From assembly GCA_010093685.1 (NCBI GenBank), contig MU006221.1:62001-126000 (forward strand): a stretch of DNA of 64,000 nt. The letters are read 5' to 3'. Below, in pieces: positions 1 through 10,863 of the stretch (position 1 is its first letter; every line of letters begins with the position of its first letter). A program made the translations under genes and the position numbers. The notes beneath the pieces were generated by a model. The model searched no databases and had not been told where the DNA came from. It saw only the letters and a program-made list of their open reading frames with translations. The stretch comes from Ophiobolus disseminans. Taxonomy: Eukaryota; Ascomycota; Dothideomycetes; Pleosporales; Phaeosphaeriaceae.

Positions 1-717
1 TACCGCCAAGGCAACGATCTAAGCCGCTCAGCTCTCTCGCGCGTGACGAACGTCGCGAACGACATTCTCAGCTTGGTCAAAATCCTGTCTGATCCCGCGA
101 ATCGCGCTTCTCTCGAGGCAGAACGCACACTGGCGGAAAAATGGTATCAGCAGCGAGATTCGCAATCGCGAGCGCCCACGCTGCCTGACGCCCCGCAGCC
201 CCCGTTTGCAGGCTGGCAGGATAATTGGAGGCCTATCGTGCAGCCGGAATTAGCGCAGAGCAGCACACCCGCGGACTTTGCTTCTACAGCTGCGTGCTTA
301 GTCTCTGGCTTGTTGAAAGATAGCAGTCGTACGCGTCCAGGCGACGTGCAGCTCCAGCCCTTATCAACGATTTTCCACGGCGACAGTCTCGAGTACGGCA
401 TGGTGGTTATCGACATTTCGGATCTCGCGCACGTCGAGTACGGCATCGTGAGCTTTCCCGTGTGTTACATGGCACATGTGGAGTATCACTCTGACTGTGG
501 GGGATGGGATCCGGTGGAGGACGATCCGCCGCAAAAGGAGCCGGATGTTGTGCTTGGGGATAAGAGGCCGCGTGTGTTGATGTCTGTTGTGGAGAATGTC
601 GGGAAGTATATGCCGTTTAGGCTCGAAGAGAGGATTGCCCGAGAGGTCAGGGCTTGTGAGAGTATTGAGGATGATAGTATTTTGGACTGTGAGTATCCTG
701 ATCACTGCTTTGATTAG
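1..717 (+). CDS. Partial hypothetical protein, 5' end outside window
   Basis: The frame is open from the first base to the TAG at 715-717, giving 238 codons. The first apparent start at 43 is GTG, which fungi do not normally use, so the real start probably lies upstream of the window. The visible part has a helical N-terminal stretch, a Pro-rich middle (APTLPDAPQPPFAGW) and an acidic C-terminus rich in Asp and Cys. No signal peptide, membrane segment or domain is recognisable. The protein-like composition and the long open frame support a real gene, but no function can be given. Confidence 0.55.
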   Translation, partial: YRQGNDLSRSALSRVTNVANDILSLVKILSDPANRASLEAERTLAEKWYQQRDSQSRAPTLPDAPQPPFAGWQDNWRPIVQPELAQSSTPADFASTAACLVSGLLKDSSRTRPGDVQLQPLSTIFHGDSLEYGMVVIDISDLAHVEYGIVSFPVCYMAHVEYHSDCGGWDPVEDDPPQKEPDVVLGDKRPRVLMSVVENVGKYMPFRLEERIAREVRACESIEDDSILDCEYPDHCFD

Positions 718-904
718 TCGGCTGACGAAGGCAGATATTTGGCCGGTGTAGTCACGAGACACGGGGGGTGGAACGAGCAAGCAGCCACACCTACCAATTG
801 TAGTACAACGTATGTGATTTGACTTATTTACAAAATTATCGAAAGATTAGGTACTAAACATACGAGAAACGACTAGTATGGCAAATATCACCATATTCCT
901 CCGC

Positions 905-2113
905 CTAACTAATAACACCCACACACGCATACGTCTTACCCCAGAGATTGTTACAGCCGCTCCCTGCACTAGGGTTCCACCTGGTGAATTGGGCCAGTGT
1001 AATCTTGTATGTGTCGAGAACGGACTGGCAAGTCGTAGTTGTGCTGACGAAATGGAACTTATTGCAGTTCGAGACCATGCCGTCCTGAATGGGCGTAGGC
1101 GTAGTAACACCGTTGCCAACCTTTGTCGAGGTCGGCTTAGTAGTTGTAGTCGGTCTGATCGTCGTGCTTGGAGTAACGTCAATTCGTCCGACGCATACGT
1201 AGGCGTTGAGCCAGAGGCCGTTGCAGGTGGTGCCGACGGAAGGATTGTAGTTGAGGAACTGCGTCTGGCTAAGGTTATTACCCAACGCAACCGAGACACA
1301 GGTATCGCCAGACTTGACAAAGTAGAATTTGTTGCAGTCGGTGATCATGCCAGGCTGTGTTGGCGACGGCGTAGCGATGCCGTTGCTAGTAGTGGTGGAT
1401 ACCGGGGTGCTTGTTGTGCGCGAAGGCTCGCTGCCGATGATGCTGACGCAGACGTAGACATTTGCCCACATACCTGTGCAGGTGTCGCCGACAGACGGGT
1501 TGTAAACGACGAACTGGGCGCGTGTGATGCCGTACTGATTAGCGATGTTATCGCAGTTTTCGTCCGTTCTAACGAGATGGAACGCGTCACAATTCTCAAC
1601 CATGTTGGGTTGGATCGGCGTAGGAGTGGTGATGCCATTGTTCCCCGAGTTTGTGGTGGCCGCCGAAGTTCTGGTAACGAAGCCAGTACTGGTCGTAGTC
1701 GTAGTTGTGGTGAGGGCTGGAGCTGGAGCCTCGACACAGTACGACAGGCCAGTCACATAGTTACCGCAGTTGGGTGTGATGGAGGGGTTCTGCAATTGCC
1801 GGACATTAACGCAAGATATTGACAGCCACCACGTGGCATGTGGGGAATCTGTCACGAATGTACGTACCCAGGCTAGGAAGTTGGCCATGCTGATCCCCCA
1901 TTCGGCAGGCATGTTCTTGCACGAGATGGAAGCATCGTTATCCCACCACCACATGCACGTCATGATCGTGTTGGGTGCAGATGGGAATTTGGGCAACTCG
2001 TCCATGATATGCACACTCCCGGTAGTGTTGGAGGAAGCACGGACGGAAGGAAACACGGCGACACTGCGAGTGCCTACAACTGCAAGGCCGACCAAAAACA
2101 AGAAGCGAGACAT
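905..2113 (-). CDS. Secreted multi-LysM protein (LysM effector-like)
   Basis: Single-exon 402-residue protein. Translation can be read from further upstream, but the Met at 2113 is followed at once by a hydrophobic signal peptide (about residues 1-19), so that start is chosen. Three clear LysM modules lie at about 174-223, 260-308 and 350-398. Each has the conserved shape Cys...Phe-x-x-Val...Cys...Phe-x-x-x-Asn-Pro-Ser...Cys...Tyr-x-Cys-Val. A fourth, degenerate module is visible at about 48-127. Thr/Ser/Pro-rich linkers, likely O-glycosylated, separate them. No catalytic domain is present. LysM domains bind chitin oligomers or peptidoglycan; secreted LysM-only proteins of fungi commonly mask chitin or protect hyphae. 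The gene is divergent from the LysM/GH18 gene starting at 3487, a pairing known for subgroup C chitinases. An effector role is inferred; the domain call is firm. Confidence 0.9.
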   Translation of the reverse strand: MSRFLFLVGLAVVGTRSVAVFPSVRASSNTTGSVHIMDELPKFPSAPNTIMTCMWWWDNDASISCKNMPAEWGISMANFLAWVRTFVTDSPHATWWLSISCVNVRQLQNPSITPNCGNYVTGLSYCVEAPAPALTTTTTTTSTGFVTRTSAATTNSGNNGITTPTPIQPNMVENCDAFHLVRTDENCDNIANQYGITRAQFVVYNPSVGDTCTGMWANVYVCVSIIGSEPSRTTSTPVSTTTSNGIATPSPTQPGMITDCNKFYFVKSGDTCVSVALGNNLSQTQFLNYNPSVGTTCNGLWLNAYVCVGRIDVTPSTTIRPTTTTKPTSTKVGNGVTTPTPIQDGMVSNCNKFHFVSTTTTCQSVLDTYKITLAQFTRWNPSAGSGCNNLWGKTYACVGVIS

Positions 2114-3486
2114 GTTAACAGGCGTATTCAGCAACAAGGAACAACAGTACTCAAGAACGATAGTCAGGTAGCTTGTATTACCATTGCGACAGCTGTTGCC
2201 TTCCTTATACATGTTCTAGATGAAGAGAACTTACCGCATAGTTTTAGGATCCGAGCTCTGTCCAGGTGGGAAGAAACGCCTAGGTAATCTCCGGACAGCT
2301 TGTAATTTTGTATTGATTTTGCTTTTACCCCTGCCGGCTTACCGCAGTGCCCTTGGATTTGGCTAACCCTAACCAAAGCGACATGGTCGTAGGTTGACTT
2401 GAGATCGTTCCGGGTTATTACCAAGGCACACTCTTCCACTATTGCCAAAAGCAGACTCCAGCAGTCTCACTGTCAATGACCCCGCCATTGTGCTCGTTTG
2501 GAGCAGCACTAGCTCTGCAGCACACTCGAGTGAATAGCCTTTCTTGGCAGGCTGATTTAGGCGTGGGTGTACACCTAACACGGGCGTGCGGCTCTTCCAG
2601 AACACGATCTAAAAGGTGTAAGGCGTAATAACCTATTAACTCCCATCTTAACCTGTGACCGATGCGAAGTCCGTCTTGAGCGCATTTCGCAAAGCAGGCC
2701 GAATCTCCCCCTTTCTTTTCAAGCATTAAGTGAGCAGGTCGTAAGCGCTTTTCGCGGAGCAAGGCGAATCTTTCCCCTGTCTTCATCGATCAAGCGAGGC
2801 GTGTCGGGCGATACATTACGCGGGTATCGCCTGTATTGTCCACCAGAGAGGGTGTTGAGGAAAGTCGGCTACACCAACGCTAGTCCAATCTTGGAAAGCT
2901 TACATAAGCAATGGACTTGCATCTCTTCGCTTGTCACCACCTACCGCATACTCGCCTGACACATGATTTTCGAGGGTCTTACAATCCACCCATTCCGCTA
3001 ATTTGAGAACCTGGGAAGAGTCGTGCCACACCTTCAAGCTGCTGCTGCTGCTGCTGGGTCTATTCCAGCCTGATACTCCTTCCGTGCAACGGGTGTTTGC
3101 CACTTTACATTCATCATCTCCCTACTATTGCTCCAATGTATCGACCAGTAAGTGGGTTCTGTCTACCCTCAACCACCTTTGACAGCACTAGCCGTACACG
3201 GCATCACCATCTCTGTATAGCCGTGGGGCTTGTTTGGTCCGTCCCATAAGTCCAGGGCTAGGATCAGGGACACGGATGACACGAGATATTTTAATGATGC
3301 GCCCTCCGCAGCCGAACAATTTCCAGTGTCCGAATGCAGTAACCTCGGTGTTGGTGCAGTACGTTATGGCCTCGACCGTTGTGCATTGATGTGCGGTGAG
3401 GTGTATATATGTGGTATGTAGGTTATTCTCATCTGGCTGGATCTGATCAACTAGCTTTTTCCAGGTTCTTCCACACTCACTTCACC
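2114..3486. promoter_or_regulatory. Divergent intergenic region between LysM and chitinase genes
   Basis: 1.37 kb separate the starts of the LysM gene (minus) and the chitinase gene (plus), so the two may share control elements. A TATA-like run (gtgtatatatgtgg) lies near 3402-3414, about 75-85 bases before the chitinase ATG. A short CTG triplet run is present near 3039-3057, and a diverged tandem duplication at 2678-2803. No convincing coding sequence is seen inside. Confidence 0.4.
2678..2803. repeat. Diverged tandem duplication, about 63 bp unit
   Basis: Two adjacent copies (2678-2740 and 2741-2803) share the order agcgc(a/t)tttcgc, then agca(g/a)g, then cgaatct(c/t)(c/t)ccc, then a CT-rich part ending near caagc. 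By eye they agree at roughly 70 percent. It lies in the shared upstream region of the LysM and chitinase genes. Confidence 0.5.
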
Positions 3487-6400
3487 ATGCAGCTCTACGT
3501 GTTGCTTGCCTTGGCCGGCAGCACGTCCGCGCTTTCCCAATGGGACCGCGTGAAGATGAACCACCGACGTTGTCCAGCTGCCTGTCATTCCAGCGGCGAT
3601 TGGTCAACATGGTTCGAATATCATAACGTCAAGGACTTGGCTGTTTGTGATGAGCCACTCCTCCTCACTTTCAGCCTACATACCCCCATCAATGATCCCA
3701 AAGCGCACACCACAATCCGTGCCTGCACTGCCGGCAACGATGAGAGCGCCGTCAACTTCCTCGAGAAGTCGGGCTACGTTTCCCCGAACGCCAAGGACTC
3801 GACCAACTTTGGCCCCAGTAACAGACGTCGCGATGACTTGGCCAGAGCGAACATGACCTGCGGAATCGGTTCGGCCCCTGAGTCTCGTCCCATTGCTCAC
3901 CTTGCGACTTGGGAGATTGAATACAACACGCTCAGCGCGAATGCAGCTCTGGATGTCGTCGTTGCTGCTCAGACGCTCAACCAGGGTCTCAAGAAGACAG
4001 TCGCAACGTGTGACGAAAGGACGAATCTCTTTGCCTACTATCATGGGACCCTCGTTGGTGCCTATTCTGGATCTCGCGTCGACTTGGTGCAGACGTCGGA
4101 GTCTGTGATGACCGAGCTAATTGCAGAGCTCAAAACCTCAACCTCGTTGTTGTCACGGAAGACTCTCGAGACATGTGGCGGCGACTGCACAGCCACCCAC
4201 ATTTTTGGTGTTGTCGCCGATCCGAGCGGCGACTTCAGCACTGTTCAGACCCTCGTCAAAAGCTGGAACAAAGGCGAGCTCCTACACAACGCATCCGTGA
4301 TAGAAACTGCGGCACAAAGCAAGGCGTTGTCTTCGACTCTCTGGACCTTCTCCAGCGGCAATGGCACCAGCAACAGCAACAGCACCGGCAACGGCAACGG
4401 TAACAGCAACGGCAACGGCACCGTCCTTGAATCACGCCGTCTTAACTCCCGAGCTGAATGCCGTAACATCAGGGTCGAGGACAAAGACACGTGCACATCG
4501 CTTGCCTCAAGGTGTGGCATTGGCAGCACGGCTTTCCAGAACTTCAACAAAAATCAGGGGACGTTTGGTTGCAACACACTACAGCCAGGTCAGCCCGTCT
4601 GCTGTTCTTCCGGGACGCTCCCAAACATCACACCTGATCCTAGCCCAGACGGCACGTGTGCGACTCACGAGATCAAAGAGAATCAAGGCTGCCAGGTCAT
4701 TACCGTCACCTACGGCATTACTCAGAACGACCTCTTCGACTTCAACAAGAAGACATGGGGTTGGGATGGTTGCAATGATGGCAACCCCAAGATTGGCCTG
4801 CGCGTTTGTGTGAGCAAAGGCAAACCTCCCATGCCGGCGGAAGTTTCAAACGCCGATTGCGGGCCAACGGTCCCAGGGACTAAGCTCCTCGGTGACGACG
4901 AAGACCTGGCCAGCCTGAACCCATGCCCCCTTGATGTCTGTTGTAATTTCTGGGGTCACTGTGGCACGACAAGGGATTTCTGCATCCCGTCCAAATCTTC
5001 CACAGGTAACCCGGGTACATCCGCTCCAGGTGAGAACGGGTGCATCGCCAATTGTGGCATGGAGCTCGTGAACAATAACACGCCACCCAAGGAGTACCGC
5101 AAGATTGGCTACTTTGAAGGTTGGAACTTTAACCGCAAATGCCTCAACATGCATGTCAAAGATATTGAGGACGGCTATACGCACATTCACTTTTCCTTTG
5201 GTGAGTTCACCCCAAGCCTGGAAATTCTCATCAAGGAAGACATCAAGGAGCAGTGGCAGGCCTTTCTGAATGCCGACCGCGACTACAAGAAGATTCTGTC
5301 GTTTGGTGGCTGGGAGTTCTCCAACGCCCCATCCACCTCGGGCCTCTTCCGTCAGGCCGTCTCTCCTGGGAATCGGGATGCTGTCGCCGACCGCCTCGTC
5401 CAGTTCGCTAAGGACAACGGCATGGATGGCCTCGACTTCGACTGGGAGTATCCCGGAGCCACTGACATCGAAGGCTCCGACCCGGGCCAGGAGGAAGACG
5501 GCAGCAATTACCTCGATTTTCTCAAGCTCTTGCGCGAGAAGCTCCCCTCGGATAAGTCGCTGTCCATCGCCACGGCCTCGTCGTACTGGTATCTGAGGGG
5601 CTTCCCAATCAAGAAGATGGCCAACTATCTCGACTACATCGTCTTCATGACGTACGATCTTCACGGTCAATGGGACGTGGGCAGTAAGTGGTCCATGGAG
5701 GGTTGTGAGGCTGGCAACTGCCTCCGCTCGCACGTCAACTCGACCGAGACGATGAACGCAATGATCATGATGACCAAGGCTGGTGTACCTTCGCACAAGG
5801 TTGTCATGGGTGTCAGTAGCTACGGCAGGTCATTCAAGATGACCGACGCGACGTGCCGTGGCCCTTTGTGTAAGTCCTCTTGATGTTAATGTCTTTATTC
5901 GTCTCCAAATTCGAAGTTGAGTATCTAATATTGGACAATGGATAGGTACATTCGAAGGCGCCCGGAACCGCTCCCCTGCCAAGAAAGGCAAATGCACAGA
6001 CATGGGTGGATACATCTCCAACTTCGAGATCAATGAGATTATCAAACAGGGCGGCGCCGTTAAGAAGTGGTACGATAAAGACTCCGACTCTGATTATGTC
6101 TTCTACGATGGAGTCGAGTGGGTAGCCTACATGACCGACGAGACAAAGAAGCGCCGCACTGAAGATTACAAGCGACTCAACTTTGGCGGCACAACGGACT
6201 GGGCTATCGATCTTCAAGGCGAGGGCACCTATGCCAATACAGGTAAAGTGGTCTACCTGGACCCCATCGTCTGGCAAGAGCCCAAGGCATACTGTGATGC
6301 GCCTTGCGTTCTGGTCTTCCCACCCAGCAAGCTGCCTTCGTCAACGACTATCAATTTGGGCAAGTACACGACTTCGGTGGTGTACGGCAGCACAACGGTC

Positions 6401-9400
6401 ACCAACGCGGTTACGAAACTTGTCACAACAATAACGACGCTCACTCTTACCCTCCCGACCATCACCACTGACAAGATTTCCTACTCCAACGTCAACATCA
6501 GCAGGAACCAGGAATCCAGCTCGCTCTGGGTTGAAGTTAGTGTACCCGTTCCTCTCGTCACGATAACACTACCCGACGGCAACAAGGGATCTACTACTCG
6601 AGTGCTCTCGCTTCCTGCTTGGCCTTCTGTCACCAATGGCCCGCGTGTGGGCGATGACGACGATGACAACAACAATAACAACACCAGTAGCAGTTGGTCA
6701 TCGTTCCCAAGCCCAATCACAAAGACAGTCCCTCCAAAAGAGACTGATCCACCCGTCGCAACGCTACCTACCTGGAGCACGTACCCGCCTTATGTCGTCG
6801 AGCCTCTAGAGGATGACAATGATGATGATCATGATGACCATGATGGTGGAGTTGTCATAAGAACACCCTGTAAACTGTGGTTCTTCAACATTTGTACTGT
6901 CAAGATCAAGTCCCTCAGATGGAGACTCCCGCCTGGCATCTATCTAAAAGGGTTTCCGCCCCTGGACATCATTGGGCCAGGCCCACCACCTGGCCCCGGT
7001 CCGGGTCCCAAGTTCCACATCAAGCCTCCCATGCCCCCATGGCCCGAAATCACGTAAGCTTTCAGCCTCCCTTGTCGGATATGTCGGCTTGCAGCTAGCA
7101 GTCACTAACTAGAACCTAATAGCATTCGCCCAGGCGGCACAATGGACTACCCAAAGGAGCCACCCTGTGAGACCGAGAGTGCCGAGTTCTGCGCAACCAC
7201 TGTATCAAAGACGGAAACTCTGATAGGCACCAGCACGTCGACAATTACCAAGACGGAGTCGGCCTGCAACACAATCTACGGTTGTCACTTGACTGATATA
7301 GAGTCAACGAAGACGGTGACATCTCGCACCTGCAAGGCTACTGACGATCCCAACACATACGAGCCGCAAACACCTGGCTGCCCAGCCCCAGCGATTGTAT
7401 ATCCGCGAGACCCAGAAAATGTGGGCAATATTCCCAAGATTCTTTCTACATACAGCAACGCGGTGCCCGTGAAGTTAGCCTCGGAGGACTGGACGGCATT
7501 CTTCTACGTTCCTTTCCTCGGCGTGGACACAATGGCCGAACTGCGAGCATCTGTAAGTGTTATTGTTCTGTGTTCATGCGGAGTGCCGGCTTTAACTACA
7601 ATAGCTCGACGTCCGCTTCGCATATTACTACGAGGAATATAACAATAACGTCGGGATAGCCACAAAGGATGATGATTGGGTCAGCCCAGATGACCACCCC
7701 CATGACAACGCGCCCGGGGACATCATCGACGCTGTGACATACGCTAAGCTTGCGAACTCACATGTCGATGCTGATGGCGAGGTGCACGCCAATTCCGACC
7801 TGCTCAACGACACGACGACTCAAAAGACACACCGGAATGAGCTGCGAGAAGACCCTCTTTCTTCTCGTTCTTCCGAAAATTATTATTCTCGAGAATCAAG
7901 CGACTGGAGCCCATCGCAAGTTTCACTGCCCAAGGATACTGTGTGGGGGTCTCCCGATAGCTATAGCTACAATCCAGACGGCCTCGATGGCGAGGTTTAT
8001 AGGTATAATTACGACACTGCTGACGCAAGCGACACATACGTGTATGTTATTCACGAGGCCGGTGTTTGGCTCAACCACCCCGTAAGTTTTCTTCTCATTG
8101 TTCTTACCGACCTTAATGTTAAGGCCACGCGCAATATGTAGGAATTCCAAGGGAAAAGGTTTGAGTACCTCAACTCGGGTAGCACATTCGGCCCAGATGC
8201 TAGATACGAGGCCAGCTACAGGCACGGTTCTGGCGTGGCAGCTCAAATCTTTGGTAACGAGCTCGGCATATGTCCATCGTGCACCGTGGTCATGGTAACC
8301 TCAATCGTTCCCAAGAACAAGGAGATGCCTCATTGGCAAAGCGTGCCACAGGAATACTTGATAGTTCAGCTCATGGACGCGCTTGACGACATCCGAACAA
8401 AAGGCCGCGAGGGCAAGGCAACCATCAACATGAGTTTCTCCTTCAACCCGAACTCCCAGCCTACATCGTTTCTCCTTACATTCTGTAAGCATAGCTATTC
8501 TCTCGTTGCCTCGCCTTACATTCTCTTTTGTTGTTCCTTGCTTCTTTTATTTTATTTTTCTCTTGTCATTGTCCAATCGATTGATCACGCTGACGAATAA
8601 TCTGTTGCGAACAGTGTTGCTACTCATCAAACTCGACAAAGACGGCGTCTTGATTGTGGCGTCGGCCGGTAATGAAGCAGATGTAGAGGCGGTAGGTACT
8701 CAGATCAGCAGATATCCGGCTCGTTTCAACTCACCCAACAATAATATCGCCGGCCAGGATAGATCACTCAGTCTCCCCAACATGGTGGTGGTGAGTGCCA
8801 CTAATTGGAGGACACAGAGGGCAGCATTTGCCCAGTATGCCACTTACATCACTACTTTTGCGCCTGGCCAGGGACTCACATGCCCGGGTGACCCGACCCT
8901 AACCTCAGAGGACGAATACACAGGTTGCGACGGTACCTCATTCGGTAAGTCATATTCTGAGAGCCTTGACATGTGACCCGATGAAACCGAGATTGCTAAC
9001 GTTATCCTTCTCTTCCTTCTTCCAGCCGCTCCACAGGTCGCTGCACTAGCCAACTATTTTCGTAGCGTGCCGTCGAAGTGGAAGTCTCAACTGGGCGAGA
9101 CGGCCAACGTCAAGAAGCTCATTCAGCTCTTCCACCGACGTTTTGCGGTGCCTGGGCCTCCAGTTAATCCTACGGGGCGTAATCCCATTATTTGGAATGG
9201 CCAAGTTGGCAAGAACTCATGCCTACGCGACTGGGATTCCACGGAAGACTGGCACAAGGTTTGCCCCAACATCAATGATCAGCTGGATCAGGAGCCGTCC
9301 GATCCCGGACAGCCAGTGACACCTTGTGGATCAGGCCAGAATGGCAACCCGGCAAAGCGGCAGGACGGTGGCGGTAGCTGCCCGCTAGTTCCTGGTGGCA

Positions 9401-10092
9401 ACGGCCCCGGAAAGGATGTCGACTGGCGTAATGGCCCGAGCAAGCCCGTGTGTAACGCCAAAGACAATTGCGGCGGCGAGGTGTGTAAAGGCTACTATTG
9501 CACTCCGAGGCCAAAATTCCCGCATCCACCAGACTACTACGATCCCAAAGATCCTGACAATCCGCACGGCCAGCCTAAACCTTCTCCAACGCCCACGCCC
9601 ACGCCCACGCCCACGCCCAAACCCGACAACCCTGACCCGGAGCCCGACAACCCTGGTCCTACGCCTACACCGGAGCCTCCACCCCCTGCCCCTCGCTGCT
9701 TCACGGCGCACCTGTTGATAGCGACCATACCGGCAGCACCCGACGGCTACAACCTACAGATCTGGGACAACGGCAAGAAAATCACATGCCACGGCCAGCG
9801 AACGGTACAGGGAATATCACAAGACACGGTCCTCGAGTACGACTGCGACGAAGGCGCGTATGTAGCAATTACCGGCATGGGTAAAACCTTCAAAGAGTAC
9901 CGTGCCGCCGATGGATGGACGAATACACCAAATATGCGCGATTACGAGACAGTATCGGACAAGGTTGATAGAATCACGAGGACGTATTTTGAGGTCACCT
10001 TTGAGAATGGGCAGTGTGGGAATTGCCCGATTGCGGAAAGGTGTGATTTTCGCACGTATTGCCCGGATTTTGATGGGACTTGTAGGTCTTAG
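3487..10092 (+). CDS. Seven-exon LysM-CBM18-GH18 chitinase fused to a subtilisin-like domain
   Basis: Exons 3487-5869, 5946-7053, 7123-7552, 7605-8081, 8142-8484, 8615-8944 and 9026-10092 join in one frame, giving 2045 residues. All borders are GT..AG and phases match at all six introns. Order: signal peptide (1-16); Cys-containing N-region; Asn/Gly/Ser linker (about 296-312); LysM at about 320-372 and 390-442; CBM18 with its Cys pattern at about 455-520; GH18 from about 537 to 880 with the DGLDFDWEYP catalytic motif at 647-656 (acid Glu654); Thr/Pro/Asp-rich stalk; Cys-rich segment (about 1171-1220). An S8-like part follows: His1494 in RHGSGVAA, oxyanion Asn1600 in SAGNE, Ser1689 in GTSFAAP. 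A (TP)n linker and Cys-rich tail end the protein. GH18 cleaves chitin. The N-terminal architecture is that of killer-toxin-like subgroup C chitinases, inferred to act on exposed chitin outside the cell. The usual S8 Asp motif reads VYVIHEAG, so proteolysis is doubtful. Confidence 0.88.
9589..9618 (+). repeat. acgccc hexamer x5 encoding a (Thr-Pro)n linker
   Basis: Five perfect tandem acgccc units lie in the last exon of the chitinase/subtilisin gene. They encode alternating Thr-Pro and keep frame whatever the copy number, so linker length can vary between strains. Confidence 0.85.
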
Positions 10093-10464
10093 TGGAGCTG
10101 TTGGAGGGCTTTGTACGCCTTATCGTGGTGACTCTCGGCTAGCTGATAGGTACTCCGGTATATATCCAGAGATTTTGCAGGGCCTGATCTATCCAGAAAG
10201 TGGCCAGGCGCTGACAATGCTGCTCAGTGACTCTGATCGCACAAGGACTTGAAGAGAACAATTCCCCACGTTATCCTGAGTGATATGGATGGTATTTCAC
10301 AATGCAACCTACTTTGAAAGGCGTCACAACTTTACCACAATGTCTTTGTCTCCACATTGTTCATAAGCATCCCAAGCGCATCTACTCCGCTATAAACCTT
10401 CCTTTCTCTTCCAAATAAAGTACTCAACCCATCAGAACACCAGCATCTTGTCACTCCCACCACC
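10093..10464 (+). promoter_or_regulatory. Intergenic region with TATA box before 10465
   Basis: The 3' flank of the chitinase gene leads into a TATA box (tataaa, 10391-10396) followed by a CT- and CA-rich leader ending in caccaccATG at 10465. The spacing suits a fungal promoter for the small gene that follows. Confidence 0.35.
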
Positions 10465-10725
10465 ATGTACGAGTGCAAAGTCCCCCACGATCATCATTGC
10501 GTTGCGAATCGCTCGACGAAAGATGCTCTGGTAGCAATAATATTTGCCCAGCTGGAATTTCCGGACCTAAATGCACGACAGCACTCAAGCCATGTGCGGA
10601 TGTTTCGGTTGCTGAAACCCATTGCTCCGAGGGGCATGGCGAATGGGTCGTCGCCGTTAAGGAAGGAGGTGAATGTTGTTGAGGAGGGGTATGCGTTCAG
10701 GCGTAGTGATTCGGATGAGTGGTGA
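10465..10725 (+). CDS. Doubtful small gene with two overlapping open frames
   Basis: The ATG at 10465 has a good context (caccaccATG) and a TATA box about 70 bases upstream. Its own frame gives 86 residues (MYECKVPHDHHC...) with no recognisable domain. A second frame, open through 10473-10682, reads as a Cys-rich peptide with eight cysteines in the order C-x6-C-x6-C-x8-C-x6-C-x9-C-x15-CC, ending exactly on CC-stop. That second frame looks more protein-like but has no ATG of its own. A frameshift near the C5 run at about 10481-10485, or an unseen upstream exon, would connect them. Which frame is used, if either, cannot be decided here. Confidence 0.3.
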   Translation: MYECKVPHDHHCVANRSTKDALVAIIFAQLEFPDLNARQHSSHVRMFRLLKPIAPRGMANGSSPLRKEVNVVEEGYAFRRSDSDEW

Positions 10726-10863
10726 AATTGAGCTTTGGGGGTAGATGTTTGTGATAAGTGAAAGTCTAGTTCTGCGAAGTTGTAAATGCGGATGTTTCTA
10801 TCGGTGAACTTTGGTACGCGCACCCAAACGAAATAATTCTGAACAAGTACAAATAGCGAAAGT

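Noticed and set aside
878..1822. A 314-codon plus-strand frame opposite the LysM gene
   Set aside because: It is the antisense of Thr/Cys-rich LysM coding sequence and encodes no domain.
4846..5796. A 316-codon minus-strand frame opposite the GH18 domain
   Set aside because: It lies wholly antisense to a well-supported chitinase exon and has no recognisable motifs; a codon-bias shadow.
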